A stretch of DNA of 52,586 nt from Planctomycetota bacterium. Lineage in GTDB: Bacteria; Planctomycetota; Planctomycetia; JALXBF01. Each line of letters begins with the position of its first letter. Position 1 is the first letter of the stretch. Below are positions 47,177-52,586 of this stretch, piece by piece. The DNA lies in NCBI GenBank assembly GCA_026981825.1, contig JALSID010000323.1, positions 1 through 52,586 on the forward strand, given 5' to 3'. The notes under the pieces are model-generated. The model did not search any database and was not told where the DNA came from. It saw nothing but the letters and a program-made list of their open reading frames with translations. A program made the position numbers and the translations under genes.

Positions 47177-47280
47177 AAGTGCGGCACTCCCGTGCCGCTT
47201 TGGCTTTTTTGGAGTGCGGCACTCCTGTGCCGCTTTGGCTTTTTGGAGTGCGGCACTCCGGTGCCGCTTTGGCTTTTTCG
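47177..47280 (+). repeat. Second cluster of three tandem 34-bp hairpin repeats
   Basis: Units start at 47177, 47211 and 47245, each with GCGGCAC-(4)-GTGCCGC (loops TCCC, TCCT, TCCG) and a TTTGGCTTTTT tail. The sequence is nearly identical to the cluster at 7669-7771. They begin 32 bases after the glpD stop, so they probably end its transcript. Confidence 0.88.
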
Positions 47281-48299
47281 AAACGCAGCAGCCGGCCGCC
47301 GCACTCGCAGGGCTTGCACGCCAGTTTCCGCGAACCTGGGGCGACTGACGTTCCGCGCGCCGTCTCGCCGGGGGCAAGTCGGCCCGCTCTCCGAGCGCGC
47401 GACCCCCGGCGGCTCGGTGGGCGCAGCATTGGTGGTAAGATCCGTCCGGGGGTGCCCCTGGGAGCCGGGATCCGCAAGACCGGCGCCCGACGGCCGGAGC
47501 AGGCCGCGCGAGAAAGCGCGACAGAGCGCGCCGGGGTTGGACTGCCGGCCGGGGCCTGAATCCAGCCGCCCGGGCGCAGGCGCCGGGCCGCGGTCGCGCC
47601 GGCGACGGCGCAGTGGTACCCCCACCGCGGCGGGGAGGGCCTACCCGGCGGCCTGCGCCCCGGCCCGGGCGCGAGCGCGAAAGCGCATTCCTCGCGAGCG
47701 GCGCCCGCTCGTAGCGGCGAGCCCCCCGGGACACGACCCAAGCGACTACGGATGGTCAGATCCCCGCGGGCAATTCGGTATAATCGGTAGACGCCACCAC
47801 CGCTGCGGGCCGATACCGGCGGCGCTCTTGGTTGAGCCGTCGGTTGGTTGAAGACGCAGGGCCCGCTGGTAGGTGGAAGTGGCGGGACCGTAGGCCCGGA
47901 GAGGGCCGGTTCTGCTGCGGTATGCCGAGAGGTGCACCATCCACGGGGCGGCAGCGTGTAGACGTAAGCTGTCGTCGGGCCGTGGTCATGGAGGGTAAAA
48001 CGTTTTGACGTCGGAGGAGCGGGAGGCTCCGGGGGGAGAAGGGAGACAAACGGGGTATGCCCGCCTGCGTGAGAGAGGGGTAGCAGGTTTGGGTCGCCAG
48101 GAGTGAGGCAGGCCGGCTGCGGTGGGAGGGGCACGGGCGTAGGTATACGTCCGGCGCGTCTCAGCCGTGGTGCCGAGCAAAGGAGTGCCGGGCTTCCGCG
48201 GGCGCGTTGCGAGGCGTGTTTTTTTAGGCGAGGGGTGAGCCAAGCCGAGGAGCGCCTTGCAGCGCGGGCGGGGAGGATGCGTGCGGGGTGTTAAGATGG
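47281..48299. repeat. Gene-free stretch with GC-rich dispersed repeat (copy B)
   Basis: No gene recognised in about 1 kb. The part at about 47550-47700 is shared with two other loci. Its 47617-47694 portion resembles 8065-8153 in the same orientation, and its 47555-47620 portion resembles about 52185-52260 in reverse orientation (common core TGCGCCGTCGCCGGCGCG). Long frames here give low-complexity Pro/Arg/Ala peptides. From about 47800 onward I see no features until the CRISPR leader. Confidence 0.6.
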
Positions 48300-48480
48300 G
48301 TAAGATAGGGAAATGGCACAATTTAGCATCCTTGGGGGGCAAGGGTTGCGCTAACCTAAGTCCTACCAAAGGTTTCCGGCAAGTGTGCGGATTCGCACAC
48401 CCGGAAATTGAGGGGGAAACAGGGGTGCTTGTTGAGACTTGCGCGCAAGTCCTTGCGCCGCAAGGGCCCCGGAAGGGTCC
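48300..48480 (+). promoter_or_regulatory. CRISPR leader with strong palindromes
   Basis: This segment lies immediately before the first repeat and is less GC-rich than its surroundings at its left end. It holds a long imperfect hairpin at 48373-48407 (TTTCCGG and GTGTGCG arms around GATT, with a CAA bulge). A perfect 16-bp palindrome, GACTTGCGCGCAAGTC, lies at 48436-48451, and the hairpin CCTTGCG-C-CGCAAGG at 48451-48465. Its position beside the least degenerate repeats, and the repeat orientation (3' end ATTGAAAC/G), support leader function. Confidence 0.7.
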
Positions 48481-50102
48481 CTTGAAGTGCCTAATCGTCC
48501 CAGAGTGGGATTGAAAGCGGGAATTGTGGCCGCGATGTAGAGATCATCATGTTCTTGAAGTGCCTAATCGTCCCAGAGTGGGATTGAAAGCGACACATGT
48601 CGATCGCATGGTTTCGAAAACGAGGTCTTGAAGTGCCTAATCGTCCCAGAGTGGGATTGAAAGACTACTAATCCTCCTCTGCACTCCCATACAAAAGGAC
48701 TTGAAGTGCCTAATCGTCCCAGAGTGGGATTGAAACTTGGGCGGGCCGCTGGGGCCGTCGGTTCCGCTTTCGCTTGAAGTGCCTAATCGTCCCAGAGTGG
48801 GATTGAAACATCTGGTACGGATTTATGGGGCGGCAAAAAGTATCCTTGAAGTGCCTAATCGTCCCAGAGTGGGATTGAAACGGCCCACTCTACTCTGATA
48901 AATGAGGACCTCAACCCTCTTGAAGTGCCTAATCGTCCCAGAGTGGGATTGAAACTCTGTCCGGGGCGGGGAAGTGCAAGGAGCCGCTTACTTGAAGTGC
49001 CTAATCGTCCCAGAGTGGGATTGAAACCCAGAGGCCCCGTTCACTTTCGTAAACGAGGACCTCTCTTGAAGTGCCTAATCGTCCCAGAGTGGGATTGAAA
49101 CGCTAATCGAAGACGTAGTACGATATTCCCCTTCTCCCTTGAAGTGCCTAATCGTCCCAGAGTGGGATTGAAACTCCCGGGCAGGCCTGGGCGCGGAGGA
49201 TGCAGCCGGCTTGAAGTGCCTAATCGTCCCAGAGTGGGATTGAAACTCCCATGCCCCCCGCTCGCTTTCATAAACGACTACCCTTGAAGTGCCTAATCGT
49301 CCCAGAGTGGGATTGAAACTTGTCCAAGAAAATGTACTGTTCTGCCTGCTTAAGACTTGAAGTGCCTAATCGTCCCAGAGTGGGATTGAAACCCCCTGCT
49401 TTCATAAACGATCAGCTCCACCTCAAAACCTTGAAGTGCCTAATCGTCCCAGAGTGGGATTGAAACGACTATCAGCAGCTCCAAGGCCCATCCATCAATT
49501 GCTTGAAGTGCCTAATCGTCCCAGAGTGGGATTGAAACGGGAGGGAGTAGCAACCGCTCAAATTTCACTACGACTTGAAGTGCCTAATCGTCCCAGAGTG
49601 GGATTGAAACAAACCCCTGAATCCGCACAGTGTCGGTTCTGACGAACCTTGAAGTGCCTAATCGTCCCAGAGTGGGATTGAAACGACCACGGCGGGAGCA
49701 CCGTGCACACATGCAAGGTGCCTTGAAGTGCCTAATCGTCCCAGAGTGGGATTGAAACGAGCTATGACCAAACAGTAAGCTGTTAGGGCACTCACCTTGA
49801 AGTGCCTAATCGTCCCAGAGTGGGATTGAAACCCTCAACCCGATCCGTCTGTACGAACATTTCACCGCCTTGAAGTGCCTAATCGTCCCAGAGTGGGAGT
49901 GAAACAGTGTGACAGGGAAACATTCGACAATGCTCCTAACCACTTGAAGTGCCTAATCGTCCCAGAGTGGGAGTGAAACTATATCATGCCTGTCCTCCCA
50001 GCTGTCGGTCCATGTCTTGAAGTGCCTAATCGTCCCAGGGTGGGATTGAAACCTCATATCCCAATTCCTGAGCATCATATTCAAAGTCCTTGAAGTGCCT
50101 AA
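48481..50102 (+). CRISPR. CRISPR array, leader-proximal part, 22 repeats plus half a 23rd
   Basis: The 37-base repeat begins CTTGAAGTGCC and ends ATTGAAAC, with an internal hairpin TCCCA-GAG-TGGGA just before the 8-base 3' handle. Repeats start at 48481, 48554, 48627, 48700, 48773, 48845, 48919, 48991, 49065, 49138, 49210, 49283, 49356, 49430, 49502, 49574, 49648, 49722, 49796, 49869, 49943 and 50016; a half repeat is at 50089-50102. Spacers are 35-37 bases. The first three repeats end in G instead of C. The two at 49869 and 49943 have ATT changed to AGT, and the one at 50016 has CAGAG changed to CAGGG. Transcription is left to right. No cas gene flanks it, so processing must rely on proteins encoded elsewhere. 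Confidence 0.98.
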
Positions 50103-51268
50103 GAGCCCATCTCGAAACCACCTTGGGGGCCTCGGGAGGGGACGTGCGCGCAGGGGGATCTTCGGGGCGTTGTCGAGCTTGGGAACTGCTGACAGCCATG
50201 GGCCCCGGATTGCAACGGCAAAAGTTAGATGCTTTGCCGTGGGAAGACTTCCGCAGTGACGGGTGCGCGCATAGGTGCGGCGAGAGAAGTAGGTACGGAA
50301 CGGCCGGGCACCACACTACGCCCGGAGGATGAGCCGTTGCACGCTAGGGGGTAGGGCGTCTACCAAGAGATAGGAGCAGGCCAGATATACGTGTGAGGCG
50401 AACGTGGCCAGCAGCCGGCTCCAGCAGACCCGGACGGCGCGGAACGCCTTCAGCCAGGCAAACAGACGTTCGCACGCAGCACGCAGCTTTCGCTCCGCTG
50501 CGTTCGCAGCGCCGTAGCCTTGACCCCGGGACTGGATGCGCGCCCGGAAGCCCCGCTTTTGGGCTTCCTCATGAGCCTGGGGGTAGTCGTACCCCTTGTC
50601 GGCCACCAGCAGCGCCTCGTCCGCGAGCCTGGCCAGAACCTCGGCGGCGAGTTTTTCGAGGGTAACCCCGAGCAGGCGGAAATCGTGCACGTTCGCGGCA
50701 GCAAGTTCAATCGCCAGGGGGCGGCCATTGTGCTCAACCACGATGCTGATCTTCACCCCTGACTTGCCCCGGTCGGTCGGATTCGGACCCGTCCCCGCGC
50801 CGCCCAGCGGAGCAGGACAGAGGGTGCAGTCGATGCCCAGAGCCCGCAGCTTCTCCACGCCTCCCTCCAGATAAAGGGCCACCAGGACGCAGTAGAGCAG
50901 CTCGAACACGCCCGCCCTGGTCATCCGCATGAACCACCGGTGCGCGGTGGTGCCGTTGCAGAGATACTCACACTCGGGAATAGCCTTCCATTGGCAACCC
51001 GTGCGGAGACGGAACCAGATGGCGTTCATTACCTTTTCGAAAGGAGTCGGCGGGCGTCCCGGCTCACCGGGCTTGCGTTCTATGGAGATCCCGAGGACTT
51101 TGACGATTTCCCGGCATATCGCTACAATGGCTAGTGGACAGATAAGGTACCCTTCCTTGGTACTCGGCATATGTTTCCTCCGTGCGTTGGGTGTCTCTCC
51201 TAGGAGGCGGTACCTCCGTGGCACCTGGCGCACGGTATTCTATGCGCCCGGGGTTTTGAGATGGGCTC
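50103..51268. mobile_element. Intact IS5-family insertion sequence inside a CRISPR repeat
   Basis: The element is 1,166 bases. Terminal inverted repeats are GAGCCCATCTC-G-AAACC at the left and the complement of GGTTTT-GAGATGGGCTC at the right. It is flanked by a 3-base duplication TAA (50100-50102 and 51269-51271), which restores an uninterrupted CRISPR repeat when one copy and the element are removed. The TNA-type 3-bp target fits the IS1031/IS427 branch of IS5. Its transposase is intact, so the insertion is recent and the element may still be active. Confidence 0.93.
50316..51170 (-). CDS. IS5-family DDE transposase
   Basis: A 284-residue transposase from the ATG at 51170; an in-frame start at 51233 would add 21 residues. 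The N-terminal DUF4096-like part (FEKVMNAIWFRLRTGCQWKAIP) is followed by the DDE core: IDCTLCPAP (Asp114), PTDRGKSGVKISIVVEHNGRPLAIELAAANVHDFRLL, LVADKGYDYPQA (Asp191), and ACERLFAWLKAFRAVRVCW (Glu234). The catalytic triad is intact. It occupies most of the element, with about 210 bases on its downstream side before the left inverted repeat. Confidence 0.93.
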   Translation of the reverse strand: MPSTKEGYLICPLAIVAICREIVKVLGISIERKPGEPGRPPTPFEKVMNAIWFRLRTGCQWKAIPECEYLCNGTTAHRWFMRMTRAGVFELLYCVLVALYLEGGVEKLRALGIDCTLCPAPLGGAGTGPNPTDRGKSGVKISIVVEHNGRPLAIELAAANVHDFRLLGVTLEKLAAEVLARLADEALLVADKGYDYPQAHEEAQKRGFRARIQSRGQGYGAANAAERKLRAACERLFAWLKAFRAVRVCWSRLLATFASHVYLACSYLLVDALPPSVQRLILRA

Positions 51269-51433
51269 TAATCGTCCCAGAGTGGGATTGAAAGACGGGG
51301 ACCGGGCGAGCGTAGTGCAGGTCGGCGGCTCGTGAAGCGCCCAATCGTCCCAGAGTGAGATTGAAACCGGCGTCGTCTGCCATCCAGTCCGTAAGCCGAC
51401 ACCCTTGAAGTCGTCCCAGGATGGGGCGGAAAC
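51269..51433 (+). CRISPR. CRISPR array, trailer part beyond the IS
   Basis: The right half of the split repeat (51269-51294, ending AAAG) is followed by a 36-base spacer, a decayed repeat at 51331-51367 (CGTGAAGCGCCCAATCG start), another 36-base spacer, and a last repeat at 51404-51433 that has lost 7 bases and carries several substitutions. Progressive decay marks this as the old, leader-distal end. Confidence 0.92.
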
Positions 51434-52586
51434 ACCGGTCAGTGTGGAGAAAGGAGCTCCACGCTAGGGCTTTTAGCGCGTAGGCGGGGCTAGAGGCGGA
51501 TTGGGAGCTATTCACCTTCTGGCTGGTGTTGCGAAGAGGGCGGCGTGGGGGCGGCCTGGATGGGGTTGGCGTGAGATTTGTGGGTAGAGCCACGGGGTCG
51601 GCCGCGTGTGATCGAGAGAGAGGGGGCAGTTGGGGCGGAGTCCGGGCGTGGGATTGGGCGGGCGCTGGAGGGGTACGTGAGAGGCCGCAGGGATGGGTGC
51701 AGGGTTGAGGGAGGAACGGGTGAGGCCTGGGGCGGGGGAGGCTCATGAGGTGTAGGCGCGCAGGAATGGCGGGGGGAAGGCCAGGTGGCACGTGGGAGTC
51801 GGTAGCGGCGAAGCGCGGCGCGGGCGCCATTGGTTGCGTTTGCGAGTGGTTGGGGGCGCGAGGAGCGTAGGCGCCCGGCGAGAAGGCGCGGCTGATCGCC
51901 AAAGCGGCCGTAGGTAGGCGGTTGGGTCCGGGCGCGGGCTGGCGGGTAATCCCTGCTGCGCGGGGCGGGCGTACGAGTGCGCCGCCGGCGCGTCGGCGGT
52001 CCGATGCCGCCCGGTCCCGCCCGGCAGCGGGCTCGGCGCCGCTTCGGCCGGCGGCCGAAGCGGCGGGAGATAGGGCGCGCGCCATCCCCTATGCTGCGAC
52101 GGGGGCCATTTTTTTCGCTCCGCGGGGGCGATGTGTGGCAGCGCTTCCTTGGCGCCGGCGCTTTGGGGCGGACCCGGGGCCGGGTCGCGCTACCAGTGCG
52201 CCGTCGCCGGCGCGAGGGCGGTTCGGCGCTTCTCCGCTGGGGGCCGGGTTCAGACGCGCTGGCGTGGAATCCCCCCGCGGTCAGGGCACCCCCGGCAGCG
52301 CCCGATCCGACCGATCGGACCGATCGGGCCGATCCGGGTTCGGACGGTGAGCCACCCCTTGGGGGACCTCGCCAGCCAGTAGGCCCCTGGGAGTCCAAGG
52401 TGGCCGCGCGGGCCCACATCGTGGTGCGCATTCGGTCGCCCGCGTTACCCCCTCGCAGCCGCGGAGCTCCGGTCCCGCCGGGCGGCGGGCTCGGGGCCGC
52501 TTCGGCCCGGACGGGCCGAAGCGGCATCGGCAGGGCGCGCCCCCTCGCCGATCCCGCGACGGGCGGGTTTTTCTTTCGGTTCGCGG
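51434..52586. repeat. GC-rich gene-free end region with repeats and strong palindromes (copy C)
   Basis: No gene recognised. A direct repeat of about 115 bases occurs at 52013-52128 and 52471-52586, roughly 80 percent alike. Each copy holds a perfect hairpin: GCCGCTTCGGCC-(3)-GGCCGAAGCGGC at 52038-52064, and a 13-base arm version with a GGAC loop at 52496-52525. Between them, about 52185-52300 is the inverted counterpart of dispersed repeat copy B. A short run of GACCGATCG-type hexamers lies near 52315-52335. Long frames through the region encode low-complexity Arg/Pro peptides. Confidence 0.6.

Noticed and set aside
47175..48134. 319-residue minus-strand frame across the hairpin repeats and GC-rich repeat
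   Set aside because: The peptide is translated repeat sequence, and the frame begins and ends in repeats.
49041..49642. Short frames within the CRISPR array that repeat the same peptide
   Set aside because: They are translations of the CRISPR repeats themselves.
48481..51433. Assigning the array to type I-G because csb2 is in the window
   Set aside because: The two are about 32 kb apart, csb2 is truncated, and the repeat end (ATTGAAAC) occurs with several CRISPR types, so the subtype cannot be set from this window.
51508..52527. 339-residue minus-strand frame at the window end
   Set aside because: Low-complexity Arg/Pro/Ser composition from GC-rich repeats, no ribosome-binding site.

Overview
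The window is a high-GC bacterial chromosome segment. It most resembles a planctomycete, possibly a thermophile. This is inferred from gene content: a Tat-exported Gfo/Idh/MocA oxidoreductase next to a DoxX membrane protein, an MfnD-like ATP-grasp ligase, a c-heme sensor kinase, mosaic metal-efflux proteins and many divergent singletons. No 16S or other species marker is present, so taxonomy is an inference. No tRNA or rRNA gene was recognised.

Layout. 0.36-7.6 kb holds core genes: a NagB-like sugar-phosphate isomerase and an MfnD-like ATP-grasp protein (minus strand), then fpg, recG and a heme-binding sensor histidine kinase (plus strand). 7.6-16.9 kb is an accessory zone of debris: tandem 34-bp hairpin repeats, a GC-rich dispersed repeat, a nonsense-mutated ISAs1 transposase, a small membrane-anchored protein, a 5'-truncated RHS gene, an IS110 fragment, a secreted hypothetical protein, and a solitary type I-G CRISPR gene (csb2) lacking its Cas5-like N-terminus. 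16.9-24 kb is a copper/silver-type RND efflux operon: a small Cys-rich secreted protein, then an oversized CusB, then an oversized CusA. 24.3-31.8 kb carries a GNAT-aminotransferase fusion, apbE, doxX, a Gfo/Idh/MocA oxidoreductase and hemL. 32-45.5 kb carries tsaB, a metallophosphoesterase, a YhaM-like HD exoribonuclease, rnr, mnmE, yidC (with an EF-hand pair inserted), thiI and an NnrS-like membrane protein. glpD follows at 45.6-47.1 kb.

47.1-52.6 kb is again accessory: a second copy of the tandem hairpin repeats, more GC-rich dispersed repeat, and a CRISPR array with a palindrome-rich leader. The array has 22 uninterrupted repeats, a 23rd repeat split by an intact IS5-family element with a 3-bp TAA target duplication, and two decayed trailer repeats. 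No cas genes flank the array; csb2 lies about 32 kb away.

The most notable observation is in the spacers. Five, perhaps six, of them read on the minus strand as variants of one peptide motif around V-Y-E-S, with synonymous third-base differences between the two closest. The array appears to have sampled one conserved coding site repeatedly from diverging invaders. The EF-hand pair in YidC, the GNAT-aminotransferase fusion and the tandem terminator-like hairpins after two genes are the other main points of interest.
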